The position numbers were made by a program, and so were the translations under genes. Source: Verticillium longisporum (lineage: Eukaryota; Ascomycota; Sordariomycetes; Glomerellales; Plectosphaerellaceae). Taken from it: a stretch of DNA of 64,000 nucleotides. A model generated the notes under the pieces. It was given only the letters and a program-made list of their open reading frames with translations, searched no databases and was not told where the DNA came from. Below, in pieces: positions 1 through 11,079 of this stretch. The stretch is from positions 4,960,001 through 5,024,000 of the forward strand of contig JAETXT010000006.1 in the NCBI GenBank assembly GCA_019188255.1, written 5' to 3'. Every line of letters starts with the position of its first letter. Position 1 is the first letter of the stretch.

Positions 1-454
1 CGGCCTCCTTCTTCTTTTCGGCCTTCTCGGCCGCCTTCTTCTTCTTCTCCTTCTCGGCCGCCTTCTTCTTCTTCTCCTTCTCGGCCGCCTTCTTCTTCTT
101 CTTCTTCTTCTTCTCCTCCTTCCAGTCCCTCTCGTCGTCGTCCTCCTCCTCCTCCTCCTCCTCCTCCTCCTCCTCCTCCTCATACGCCTCGGACTCTAGG
201 ACCTTCTTGTCCTTCCCGTACCTTGAAATCCTTCTGCCCTTCCTGTCGTATATGTAGATGTTGATGTCGTCCTCGATGGGCTTCAGGAGCCCATTGGCCT
301 TCGCCACGGCGTCGGCATCCTCAGGCTCGGTGGCGGCCTTGAGATCGCTCGAGACGTTCAGGGCGTCGTTGTCGGCGGGGCGCGGGTCGGGCAGCGCAAC
401 GGCCGAGACGAGCGCGACGGCCGCGAGGGCCTGGAAGACGCACGACACGCGCAT
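1..454 (-). CDS. Secreted lysine/glutamate-repeat protein, N-terminal part
   Basis: Reading the minus strand from the ATG at 454 gives an open frame that runs off the left edge of the window, so the 3' end is missing. The first ~20 residues (MRVSCVFQALAAVALVSAVA) look like a signal peptide. A ~75-residue ordinary stretch follows, then a run of about 13 Glu, a DDDE patch, and tandem lysine-rich units built on KKKKAAEKE. The charged tail is encoded by near-perfect GAG/AAG trinucleotide and 21-nt repeats, so its length is probably unstable. The function is not recognised. It could be a cell-wall or extracellular low-complexity protein, or an effector-like protein. The signal peptide and repeats are read directly; secretion is inferred. 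Confidence 0.75.
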   Translation of the reverse strand, partial: MRVSCVFQALAAVALVSAVALPDPRPADNDALNVSSDLKAATEPEDADAVAKANGLLKPIEDDINIYIYDRKGRRISRYGKDKKVLESEAYEEEEEEEEEEEEEDDDERDWKEEKKKKKKKKAAEKEKKKKAAEKEKKKKAAEKAEKKKEA

Positions 455-482
455 TTTGTTGCTTCGGGTGGGTGGGTGGTTT

Positions 483-542
483 GTGTGTGCGTGGTTCGTG
501 TGTGCGTGGTTCGTGTGTGCTTGGCTCGAGTGTGCTTGGCTC
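483..542. repeat. 15-bp tandem repeat in 5' leader
   Basis: Four head-to-tail copies of a 15-bp unit (two of gtgtgtgcgtggttc, two of a gtgcttggctc variant) lie 30-90 bp upstream of the ATG of the secreted repeat protein, between its TATA box and start codon. They would therefore be in the 5' UTR. Confidence 0.8.
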
Positions 543-663
543 GAGTGCCGTGCTTGGGAAGGTACCAAGAAAGCTTGGATGACTTGAAGAAGAGTCAGGA
601 CTTGTTGAAGAGGATGGTATCAGGCAGGAGTTCTTGTGCCGTTTGAACGAGCAGGAGCCTCCC

Positions 664-670
664 TTTATAG
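664..670 (-). promoter_or_regulatory. Probable TATA box of the secreted repeat protein
   Basis: CTATAAA on the minus strand, about 210 bp upstream of the ATG at 454. It is the only clean TATA-like motif in this promoter. Assignment is by position only. Confidence 0.4.
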
Positions 671-2265
671 GCGAGAGGTTTGAAGGTTTCTTCCCTTTCA
701 AAATTCTATTTCTCGTGTCATCAAGGTGCGGTGCAAGATGGATGTAAATATATGGGCAGCAGAGTTTGGGTTCCGAACTGTCTGAGAAAGCCTGCGCACC
801 CCTTATGAGCGAGGTCGCGGCGGAATAGGAACACGGACTCGCAACGGTCCTTGAGTTTTCGGTCCCTTTTTGGTGTCGAGGGTGCATGCTTCCACCTTTG
901 CGTCCAAGCCGCCTGACCTGTGTGAGTCCTCACGTTGGACCAACTTGGACGACCTCAAGCCAGTAGGGTCTGGGAGGGCAATAACGACCTTGAATCCACG
1001 TCAGAGCTTCTTCCAATGATACAACAATCAGCGGTTTGGGGTTGCCAGCTGGACTTACGGCCTGGACTTGCGGCACTGTTTCTTGCCACCACTTTCACCC
1101 GTACATATCTGCATGCACCGCATGTGGACCGTCAGGTAGAATCTCGTGGGCAGCATCTGTCTCTTGATCCTCTTCTTCTTCTCTTATCTTTTCGCAGTAT
1201 CAAGTCATCCCATCCATCCTCGGCGCCTGCCTTCTCAACAAGTTCCGTCTCAACAAGTTCCAATGCCAGCTGGTCCACGTCGGGGCGCGAGTATGAAACC
1301 GGCAGGCCGGCCGGCACTGCATCAAGCTCAGCAGCCGAATAACATTCAACACTGTCCAAAGCCTCAGGTGCCAGCTTAACCTCCGTTTTCGAGAGCCAAG
1401 ACGCATGCGGCTATGGAGAGCACAGGCAAAAGCTGAGTGATGCGCATGCTTGGATGCAGCTTGTTTCTCGGGCTTGGCGGTGGTTGCGGTGTCGGGGGTA
1501 GATACTTGGAGAGAGAGACAAAGACAGAGAGACGGAGGGAGAGAGAGATAGGATCTAGATCGAGCCTTCTTTAATCTCTGTCCAATGAATGATTTCCCGA
1601 TGAGGAGCAATATCATGTTGACGCCTTCGGATGGAAGTGCTCCTTCTCTGCTGCTGACAGCCCATGGCGACGAGGCTGCTAGGCTTGGGAATCATGACGA
1701 GTGGTGGCGTCGTTGCACCAACATGGTGATCGGCGTGAACTCGGTTCTGATCCAAGGCTTGAAGTAATCTTTCGGAAGCGCACCCAAGGTCCGGATGTGG
1801 CGCCCGAGGCGATTCTGGAATACCTTGGTAACTGACGAGCCATGAAGTTGCTCGAGATCAGTCGTCAAGATTGGCAGAGAAGGCAGGCAACACGGGGAAG
1901 GCAAGTAAGAATCTACAGCATGCGCACTGTACATTCAAGCACCTCGGTGCCATATTTGGCAGCACAAGAAGGGTCCACACAGTGCCGGTCCTCTAATGGT
2001 CACTCATCCCGCCCTCCTTCCTTCAAGCTGACTGCTCTCGACGCGTCGTTCAACCTGAAGTCCTGGAGGGCGAAAGCCCGATCCCGTCGTGAAAACACAC
2101 CGTCAGCCTCACCACTATTGAACAGAAGACAAAGTCGCATCCGACACGGACAGCGCGGCCCTCGACCATCGCCCCGACACAGCCAGCGGCTAAGAACCCC
2201 CTTGCCAAAACGCCTCACCGCTGCTCTGCTCCGCTCTGCTCTGCTCTGCTCCCACGTCCACCACC

Positions 2266-3144
2266 ATGCTGCACCCCCTCTGCGAGGTCGTGCAATACCC
2301 GCAGCATGCTGCCCCCGGCACGACGCCCCTCATCCTGATCCACGATGGCGGCGGCACCTCTTTCGCCTACCACTGCCTCGACCCGCTACGCCGCCCCGTA
2401 TACGCCATTGCCAACCCCCACTTCCACTCAGGCGCCCCCTGGCCTGGCGGCATCCGGGAGATGCCCGAGTTGTACGTCGCCATGGTGCGCCGCACTGTCG
2501 ACTCGGACGACTTCCCCGACAACGGGGCCGCCCGCGCCAGGGTCTTGCTCGGCGGCTGGAGCTTCGGCGGCATGCTGGCGTTGGAGATGGCCCGGCTGCT
2601 CGAGGGCGACGACGACATTGAGGTCGCCGGCCTCCTCATGGTGGACTCGACCTTTCCTCTCTGGAAGGACTATGAGACGGCGAACAGAAAGTTCGGAGAC
2701 ATGTTGGTCGATGACGAGGACCCTCCCAGGAAGAACGTCCTGCTGGCGAGGCAGGCCATGACGGCCGCCGTGGAGATGATTCAGAGCTGGCAGCTGCCGC
2801 AGTGGCCATGGCAGGACGACAGGCCGGCCGAGGTCGGCGTCAACGGCTACTCGGCCACGGTGCCCCGCGTGCCTGGGGGTCCGCCGCCGACGGTGCTCCT
2901 CAAAGCCACGGACGGCGTGCCGACCAAGGTTGCTGGTGAGGTGAGCCGGGTCGACCTGTTTCGAGACCAGCGAGATCTGGGCTGGGGGAAGTACCACCCT
3001 GGCTTCATTGGCGAGGTTCTTGACGTCGACGGCCATCATTATGGCCTCTTTGACTGGGCTCGGCTCTCGGCCACGACGAACAAGATCAAGGAGGCGTGCG
3101 AGCTGCTTGAGAAGAAGCCCACATGGAATGAGAAGCGCGCATAG
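2266..3144 (+). CDS. Stand-alone thioesterase-type alpha/beta hydrolase
   Basis: Intronless 292-aa protein with the fold of the thioesterase domain that releases polyketide or peptide chains. The nucleophile elbow is GWSFGG with Ser99, the acid is probably Asp127 in the MVDSTF segment, and the base is His257 or His258 in GHHYGLFDW. These fit the Ser-Asp-His triad of the PF00975 family. An oxyanion-loop motif IHDGGG sits at about 25-30. The start at 2266 follows a CCACC context. No polyketide or peptide synthase lies within the window, so this is either a free-standing (type II-like) thioesterase or an orphan. The substrate is unknown. The last ~12 residues are charged and look like a tail rather than domain. 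Confidence 0.85.
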   Translation: MLHPLCEVVQYPQHAAPGTTPLILIHDGGGTSFAYHCLDPLRRPVYAIANPHFHSGAPWPGGIREMPELYVAMVRRTVDSDDFPDNGAARARVLLGGWSFGGMLALEMARLLEGDDDIEVAGLLMVDSTFPLWKDYETANRKFGDMLVDDEDPPRKNVLLARQAMTAAVEMIQSWQLPQWPWQDDRPAEVGVNGYSATVPRVPGGPPPTVLLKATDGVPTKVAGEVSRVDLFRDQRDLGWGKYHPGFIGEVLDVDGHHYGLFDWARLSATTNKIKEACELLEKKPTWNEKRA

Positions 3145-4189
3145 AATGACGACCAATTGCGAATACCCGAGAGTAATAGATGGACTTTTTCAGATCAAGT
3201 TACGGGAAGCTGAACACACTCTAATCCTTTTGACCGGCATAGTGGTGAGGCAGCCATTGTTGAGGTTTGATATACTACGATGAATCTCTAGACTTCTGGC
3301 CTGCTCGTTCAATCTCTCAATTCCTGCTGCTTCCAAATCACAACCCGAATGATAGTTGTTCCTTCCGACATGACCTAAGAAATCCACCTCTTTCCAATGC
3401 CTGCTCTGCACTCCCGACTTTCCTCTTTTCTTCCTACCACCTGTAACAGGACCGAACAAGATCAATGCGTCGTTCCATTACCCTCCCATCTATTTCTCTT
3501 GCCATCGACACCAGTTTGGCACAACACAACCGACCACTCCTTACTACATAACTTCTCCAGTGCGGACTTCAGTCAAGAAAGTTGGATTCCCCGATGCCCT
3601 TCTCGCTTGAATCTAATCATCGTCAACACGCCATCGAGTACCCTTCGGCTTGAGTTGGACTTGATCAAAGCAGCCCTTTCCAAGCTAGATCCTTGCATTT
3701 TACTCACCGTCAACATCTCTGCATATCTCAGCTCCGTATTCTACCTCGGATCATCTTGGGGCCAGTTTGTATCCCCTCACATCATCTCTCTTTCCCACAT
3801 CATCTACTGCCTCGTTCCACTCTTCCCTCAAATCACAACCTTTGACTCATCTCTATCGATATATATCATTTCCCCAAGACGCGCTCATATACACTCGTCG
3901 TCACACCTCTCAACTTCTTTGTCTCTTCTTCCCTCCTTCCGCCCAAAGGATGAGCACTCGGAGCACTTGCTACATCAGCAGTCGCCTCTGTTTCGGTAAT
4001 CCGATTCACTGAATCCATTGTCATCGTCCTGAGGGTTTCCCCGTCACCGGCCACTCCCGCCCTTCGTCTTACTTCAGTTCAACACAACGAATGCTTCGTT
4101 GACGCTTCACAGGTACCAGCCCATTTCACGTCTTGTACATCATCACTGCAAGCTCCTCCAACAGAAAGCACGCACCACCCCTGCCCAAC
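3145..4189 (+). other. Pyrimidine-rich leader/promoter of the GTPase gene
   Basis: About 1 kb between the thioesterase stop and the GTPase start. The plus strand from about 3400 is strongly C/T-rich, typical of fungal promoters and 5' UTRs. A 200-codon open frame at 3397-3999 is made of Ser/Leu/Pro/His from this bias and is not taken as a gene. Confidence 0.5.
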
Positions 4190-7100
4190 ATGAGCGACGT
4201 GGTCGCGGAAGGTGCAGATGGCGAGCTGGGTGGTGATAAGGCCGAATACCCCACCAGCCCTACCGACGTCAAAATACTTAGCGATATCAGCAAACGCGTC
4301 CAAGTGAAGGAGGATGCCATTCACTTCGCACTCGATATACTCAAGCGTCAGAGACTCATGCTCGGGAAACTTGCCCCTACTGACATCAGCGACATAGCCG
4401 ACTGGCCCGGGAGATCAGGTATGTCTTTGTCTACAACTTACATGTATCATTCATCCCTGAACAGATGCAGTAAAACTCGAAAGATCCGCCTTGAAACGAG
4501 AATGGCTTGTAGGCCTCACCGGCGACACAGGGGCTGGCAAGAGCACAGCCACCAACGCGATGCTCGGATACGACATCTCCCCCACCAACAGTTCCGACGC
4601 TTGCACCGCTGCCCCTTGCATCTACGCTTACAACCATTCTGATGACCCCGAGAAGGTCTTTCGCGCCATCATCACTTTCAAGAGCACAGAATCAATTGCG
4701 CATGACCTTGAGCTGTTACAGGAGGAGCTGTCTGACATCGCACACAGCACCCGTGAGCAGGGTGGGCTGGTTCAGGCAGAGACGGTCAGTCGACTAAACC
4801 AGGCCCAGAAACAAGTCAAGAGCGTGCAAAACTGGTCGGGTTTGGCCGAGAATGAAATCAAGTGCGACGCGCCGAGCAAAATCATACTCGAAGCAAAAAA
4901 GAAGACGGTGCCTTTCCTGGACACCAAGAACAGCACGAAAAATCATACGTTGCAAATCAACGATTCGAATCTTAAACGGTTCCGCAAGACTCTAAAGCCA
5001 TACATTGACAGCTCCGGTCGCAGCCGTGGCATCATACAACACTGGCCCTTGGTGCAACAGGTGGAGATACAACTCAAATCTGATATCCTACGGCACGGGA
5101 TCAAGCTCGTTGACCTCCCAGGAGTTGCTGACTCTCTCGAGTCGCGCGCAGCCGTGGCCAAAGACTTTTTTGAGCGACTCGACAAGCTGATCGTTGTTGT
5201 GCACGCCGTTCGAGCTGCTGACAATAAAGCCGGCTCCGACGCTATGCTTATGCCCGCCACGTTATCCATGGATATGGGGCTAGATGGGAGGTTCGAACCA
5301 GACTCTCTTGCTGTTATCGTCACCAAGGTTGATGACATCAACCCGAAGAACGCCGAAAATGACTTTCCTGATGACGAAACCATCATGACGGCAGTCAGCA
5401 CCTTGGAGGCCGAAAATGAAGAGCTTGCCAACCTCGAGGAACTCATCTCTAGGCAACGCGAAAATATTGATGACCATGACGAGGAAGAGAGCGAAACAGA
5501 AGTCAGGAGCCCGCTGAAGAAACGGCCCCATCCCAGGACAACCACCCAGGCAGCGGAGGAATCACGCCTAGCAGGGATGAGAAACGAAAGAGATGTCAGA
5601 AAGAGAGGCGTAGAAAGGCTTACGTCGCAGCTCAAGCGCTTGTGCATACAAGCTCGCAACCTCAAAGTCAAGCAGGCCGTGGGTCAGAACTTGGGCGACA
5701 TAAAAGCTCAGGTCAATCCTACAGCAATACCAGTGGTTGGCGAGTTCGAATCTAGCGTGCTGCCTATTAGCGCTTCCGCCTTTCTTGACATGAATGCTGG
5801 CGACTCTGTTATCGGCTTCGCTGATGCCAACGACAAAGGCATCCCTGCACTCAGAGACTGGTTGACGCGTGCGTACTTGCCCAAAAGGGACATGAGAGCT
5901 GATGACGATATACTTGATGCTCGAGCCTTGTTGGATGCCCTTGATAGCTGGTCGTTGAACGAAAGTGCGGCGCGCCTAAGGATTTCGGCCGAAGAGGGGA
6001 AAGAGATCAAACGTTTGCTCGACCAAAAGATGAACCACTTGTTACAGGTATACTCCATGCGTCGATTTCGATTAGGGCTGCAGGCTGACAAGAGGATCTA
6101 GGCACTCAAAACCCCTCTGGCATGTTTCGCGAGAAGCCTGAGCAACTTGAAGCCTCTCCGAAACACCACAATAGCGTGTGCCGCACGCTCTGAGAAGGGC
6201 GATGAAGTTCCCACGCAGCGTGCTTGCGAGAGCGCGCTGCACGCCCAAGAACAGTGGGAAAACAAAAGGCCTTCAGTTCACGTTTCTCACCCAGAGAGAA
6301 ACGAAAAGGTTTCGTATATGACTTACAAGGCATGCGTCAGGAGGGGCGGCCGCGAATGGACAACTTCCACGAAGCCTCGAATGACATATAACTGGATGTC
6401 GTCCGTGTAAGTCAACCAAATCTGCGTGACCCTGGCGCAAACGGCTTCTAACTCCAGTTAGCTCACTCAACTTCTGGCGTGCACATGCAAGATTCTGGCA
6501 AGAAGCTTTCTTCCAGAGGCTACCAAAGATAACCAACGATGCCGAGAGTCGCAACACGAGGATTTTCAATCAGTTCATCACTGACCTCGTCACCGACGAC
6601 GAAATTCCAGCCGTGTTTCGCGACCTCCTCCGGCGTCGTGTCCCCTCGCTGCATACCCAGAGAGACGTCTTTCTCCAAGAAGTCCGAAGCACTGGCAATG
6701 ACTTTCGTAACGATGCCCTGCGTCTTAAGCCACGCGTCTCTGACATTTTCACCAAGCACATGGCTCCAGTCTTTGCGAAGGCTTTCTCAATCACAGGTAG
6801 GTTTTGTCGTACAGTGCTGACATTGCGCTGGTGCAATCGCTAACATGGCGCTGCAGGCGTGGGGGCTTTCGTTGAGCAAAGAAGGGTCGTGAAAAAACAA
6901 TTCGAGAGCAAACTACCTGCAATGCTCCAGGAGGCTCGGAACTTTATCGAGGAAGAGCTCGTGTCAAGCAAGACGGAGCGTGTGAACAAGCTACGAGGGT
7001 TCATTCATACGCCCAACAGCAAGCCCGGCACTCGTCTCGTTAAACTGGACGAGATCTTCAAGAACCTGCTGCGGGATGCGCGCGCCCCCGCGAGCAAGAT

Positions 7101-7632
7101 CGCCGGTAGATCTCAAGGCACGCAATTGGAGGATGTCACGGCGGCCAAGGAAACGACACGCGCCGTACTCGGCGAATGGCATGAATACTGGCAGCCCATC
7201 GAACGAGCGCTGCCAAAGCGGCCGACAACTATGACTTCTGACGACAGCGAGAACGAGGAGGAGGAGGAGGAGCTCAAAGCTCCGGAGAAGAAGAAGACCG
7301 CAGGCGGCAAAGAGAAACCAAAGGCAGGGCCAAAGGCTGATCAAGCGCCACCGAAGCCCAAGGCCGCGCCGAAACCCAGAGGTTCTTCCAAGACCAACGT
7401 CAAGGCTCTGGCGCCGCCGAAAATAGTCAAGGCAACGGCTCAGCCTCGCACCATGTCAGTGGTCAAGACGGAAGAAGATGACGAGATGCATACTGGTGGA
7501 ACCATGGCTGACGAAGCGCCACCCGCTGGAGGCTCACCCGCAAGCAGGCAACAGATAGGGGCCATGATGGCGGCTGTCACAGCGGCGACTGAGTCATTGC
7601 CTGGGGATGGGCAGGACAATGCTGCCAAGTAG
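4190..7632 (+). CDS. Dynamin-like GTPase, SLIP-GC type
   Basis: Five exons: 4190-4418, 4465-6047, 6102-6406, 6462-6796, 6857-7632. They join in frame to a 1075-aa protein. The introns are 46-60 bp; some have clear CTGAC or CTAAC branch sites, and all are GT-AG. A P-loop GDTGAGKS lies at 96-103, the G3 motif DLPG at 293-296 and the G4 motif TKVD at 363-366, matching the dynamin superfamily. The overall layout, with a coiled acidic insert near 395-430 and a TYKACVRR block before the C-terminal helices, resembles proteins annotated as nuclear GTPase SLIP-GC in fungi. The last ~150 residues are disordered, with a Glu run followed by Lys/Pro/Ala repeats. Cellular role in fungi is unknown; nuclear location is inference from the family name and the basic tail. 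The third intron uses TTAG at 6461, because CAG at 6457 breaks the frame. Confidence 0.85.
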
Positions 7633-8605
7633 GTCAAGGGTTGCAGGCAGACCAGCCGGTATCATGGATGGTGTCACGGCGTTTGGCTTGTCCATTGCAC
7701 TTTCGTATGTTCGCTCTGGGTGGGGGCGTGAGATTGGGCGTTGGGGGTGCATCTGGACTGGCCATTTGGAGAAGAGAACGTACACACACACATTATCACG
7801 GGATAGCTTCATAGGATTCTCCAAATCATCTCACCACGACGCCCTTGAAGCCCTTGAGCCGTAACTTTCCTAGCGTGACAATGGTCCGTGGCTCACTCAA
7901 GATGAATCATCACGGTCGTCGACGTGGGGAGCGTCGGAAGCCCGAAAGGATCGGGCAGCAGCAGCAGCAGCAAGTACCAAGAAACAGACGCCTTCCGATA
8001 CGCGAATGCAGAACATAGCCCAACGCCCAGGATCGCGCCTCCGGCAGTCGGCAAAGGCAGGGCGAAAAGGTTCAGTGCTGCAAAGGTGCCCCGACGACCC
8101 AGTAGCATTTAATTTCCCATTCATCATCTTTCTGTCCCCGAGGTCAAAGTTGGGCGTCAGCGGTCCTGGCCTGGAGCCGCCCCCCTTTGCTGCCCAACAA
8201 CGACCATCACGATGCGGGGAAACGTCATGGAACAGAGAGCGCGAGACGGCCAAGGCTCTGCTGTTTACACATTGGTGCTCAACGCATGTCCAGTTGCAGA
8301 GTCACAGAGGAACATCTCAGATGAATAAATCAGCATGTCTATTGACATTACGTAGCCAGAGCACGCGCACTGCAGCTCCAACCTTGGCCTTGTGGCCTCA
8401 TGACGAAAGAAGAATCCTCGCCTGCGCGACCTCGCTTCTCAGCATAGTCAAATCTCGTCTCATCAACCTTGAAACGAGTGTGGTATCCCCCTGTTCTCAA
8501 CTCCGGTAGGCGAATGGAGAGGGCAAAAGAAAACACGAAGAAAACAATAGAAAAGCAAGTGCGTTCGCAAATTCGTGGCCCCCTCCCAATATGCAATAGT
8601 TGTGA

Positions 8606-8647
<42 letters not shown>

Positions 8648-9186
8648 CGTGTCGTAGATCATCTCCCGTATGGCTCGCCTCAACGTACATGAAAGCAAGG
8701 GTTCCATGACTGCTTGTCAAAGTCAAAGGCATCGCCAGCAAGGTTGCCCCGTCTCCGCCCCTCCGTCAGGCTCTGGCACCACATTGCGACCCAACGACAG
8801 GGCCCGCGACGTGGCAGCAGCGCAGAGTGCCATGACCTGTGGACGATCAACGTTGCGGCGGCCAAACTCACGTCCAGTGCCGCACGCTACGTCCAGTGAG
8901 CCGATGCAACGCAACCTTGTGAACACGATGCCCATCATGTATCCCTTCTCACTTCCCCCCAAAATGCACTCCATCGCGCCCCATGTATGGATATTCGAAA
9001 CAAAAACGCAGAAAACTATCGAATAAGACATCGCGGTCGTCGTTGCTGTACGGACCCGCGCCCAGGAGTGGCGCCCTTACAGAATTGCACAACCAAACTA
9101 GAAATGAATAGATGAAAATGAGTTTGACACATGGCGCGAAGCCGCCCCGTGAAAGCAAATTGCCACGCAAGGCGCCGGATGGCACC
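7633..9186. other. Convergent 3' intergenic region
   Basis: Lies between the 3' ends of the GTPase (plus) and the J-domain gene (minus). It contains a short AGC run (7955-7973) and a TG microsatellite (8607-8645). No convincing coding frame or RNA gene seen. Confidence 0.6.
8607..8645. repeat. (TG)n microsatellite
   Basis: 39 bp of uninterrupted TG dinucleotides in the convergent intergenic region. Confidence 0.95.
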
Positions 9187-11079
9187 TCAGGCATATGCCT
9201 CCTCGTGGTAGCCTCGGTGATGGGGGATGTTGCTGTATTGCACGTCGTCGGGCGTGTAGCTCTTGGTAGTTTTGACCTTCCCGAAGTAGGGGCTTCCGCC
9301 ACTGCTGGAGTAGGCACCCTCGCGGGAAGGCATTTGAGGTCGGACTTCGGCCACGCGCACGTGTGCAGAAGGATAGTAAGATCCCTTTGATTTCCTGGGA
9401 GGGGATTCATCGCGGTATGCATAGACCGGCTCCCCATGCATCGGTACTGTCCGCCCGTTGTTGACGGCATATCGAGCCGTCGTGGCGCGGGTCAGCGGAG
9501 GTGGCGGGGGATAGTCTTGCGGGAGCGGCTCCGGAGAGTGCGTCTTGTGGCGACGTTCGCGTCGGCGAGCTTCCCTGTAGCGGCGCTCGGCTTCCTCGAC
9601 ATCAGAGTCGCTTTCGCTGACCTGCGGCTGGAGGCGATTCCGGCTACGGCCGCGGGGATCCGCGCTCGCAGGAGACCGCATGTCGTGATCGCCGGCATAG
9701 TGGTATGTCTGTGACCTTGAAATTGTAGGTTGTGGCGATGGTCGGTTGTAATCTGCCTCCCTCATCGTGTTGGCCCTAGGGAGCTGCGTCTTGCGCGGCG
9801 GGGATTCGGGAACCATCGGAGGGGTGGTACCAGCGTTCAAGAAAGACGGGGGCACACGGGCCGAAGACAGATCAACCGCAATCGGGCTTGTGGCGGGGGC
9901 ATCCTTGGGTCCAGACGAGGATTTCTTGTGACTGGACTTCTCCCGGGCTTTGGGGGCCTCAGATGAGCGTCTAGGAGATGGTTTAGCAGCTGAGCGACGG
10001 GGGGCGTCATCCTCCTCCACCGAGATTGGATCGTTAGGAGGAGGTTGAAATTGGGATTCCTGGGCCGATGGAGGTGTCGGGACCGCAGCTGGAGGTGCGT
10101 ACCGGTAGGGCTCTTGGTACGTCTGGGACCGGCTCAATTGCGGCTGAGCTTTCTGTCGCGCGGAGGTCATGTAACGGACAGCGTCCATCATTGCCATCTG
10201 GGTCTTGTCCATATGTTGCGGCTCAACTCCGTGAGTAGAGAGGCGCTCACGTTCGCGCTTCTCCTTGTCATCTTGCTTCTTGGAAGAAGAAGAACTTGAC
10301 TTCTTCCTATCGACCTTGGCAGGTGAGCGGTAGTCCTCGTCGTCGTATTGTTCCACATAGGCCGACTTGTGCTTGCTGCGCTTGTCCTCCGTCTCTCGCC
10401 TCCGCTCTTTCTCCTGCAGCTTCTCCAGTCGTTTCCTCTCGGCCCGGCGAGCTTCTATCTACGCCGCCTTTTTCTTCTCCGCAGTCTAGGCAGCCTGTTC
10501 CACAAGCCGTTCCTTCTCTTCTTGGTCTTCTTTCCTGCGTCGACGCTCGCGATCACGCTCTCGCTCATCGTCTCGCTTCGAAGGCTTGTCGTCGTAGGAA
10601 GCAGCACGCCGAGCGCTCCGCGCAGCTTCTTCAGAACGGGCAGAACTGTGAAATCCGTCCTCATAGGAGCGAGACGGCGGGTAATTTGAGTACATGTTGG
10701 AGCCGGTTGTGCTAGGAGCGCGAGTAGATGTCTTCGTCTTGTAGGAGTCGGGTCGGGGCTCTGCAGTGCGGACTTCATAGTAACGAGGAGGTGTACGGGC
10801 GGCCGATGTGTTTGCTTCGACGTTCCGTCTCTTCTGCTGGAGTTCCATCAATTTGATCTGATCGTCGTATTTGGAGCGTTCTTCTTCGCTGCCCAATAGC
10901 TCATAAGCTTGTTGAACCCTCTGGAACTCATCTTGCTTGGCCGCCTTCAAAGCTGGGTCCTGGACCTTGTCAGGGTGACACTTGAGTACAAGTTTACGAT
11001 ACGCAGTTCGAATCTCGGACAACTGCGCATCCTTGGAGACACCCAAGACCTTGTAAGGACAAGGTTGTAATGAGGTCAT
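9187..11079 (-). CDS. J-domain (DnaJ-like) protein with two in-frame TAG codons
   Basis: Reading from the ATG at 11079, the J domain occupies about residues 8-75 with the HPD signature at 35-37. This is the part that stimulates Hsp70 ATPase. A basic Arg/Glu-rich helix follows (about 165-240), then a long disordered Ser/Pro/Arg/Tyr tail with repeated SRSQTY segments, ending at 9187. The frame meets TAG at 10486-10488 (codon 198) and again at 10459-10461 (codon 207), then stays open for over 420 codons in the same frame with the same charged composition. Read through, the protein is 630 codons. Explanations: two C-to-T nonsense changes (CAG to TAG), A-to-I mRNA editing of UAG, a weak 45-nt in-frame intron (GTGGAA donor, CGTAG acceptor, no good branch site) removing both stops, or sequence error. 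If none applies, the product is a 197-aa J-domain protein. An upstream in-frame ATG at 11391 is less likely because the residues before the J domain lack domain character. Confidence 0.8.

Larger units (their letters stand above)
455..2265. other. Divergent intergenic region
   Basis: This region separates the divergently transcribed secreted repeat protein and the thioesterase. Besides the 15-bp repeat and TATA box it holds a GA-rich stretch near 1508-1553 and a run of 5-bp gctct units at about 2219-2250, just before the thioesterase start. The open frames here show no recognisable protein. Confidence 0.6.

Noticed and set aside
1842..2621. 259-codon plus-strand frame overlapping the thioesterase start
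   Set aside because: Out of frame with the thioesterase and Arg/Pro/His-rich where they overlap. No family features.
2266..7632. A secondary-metabolite cluster around the thioesterase
   Set aside because: The neighbours are a dynamin-like GTPase and a secreted repeat protein; no synthase, oxidase, transporter or cluster regulator is present.
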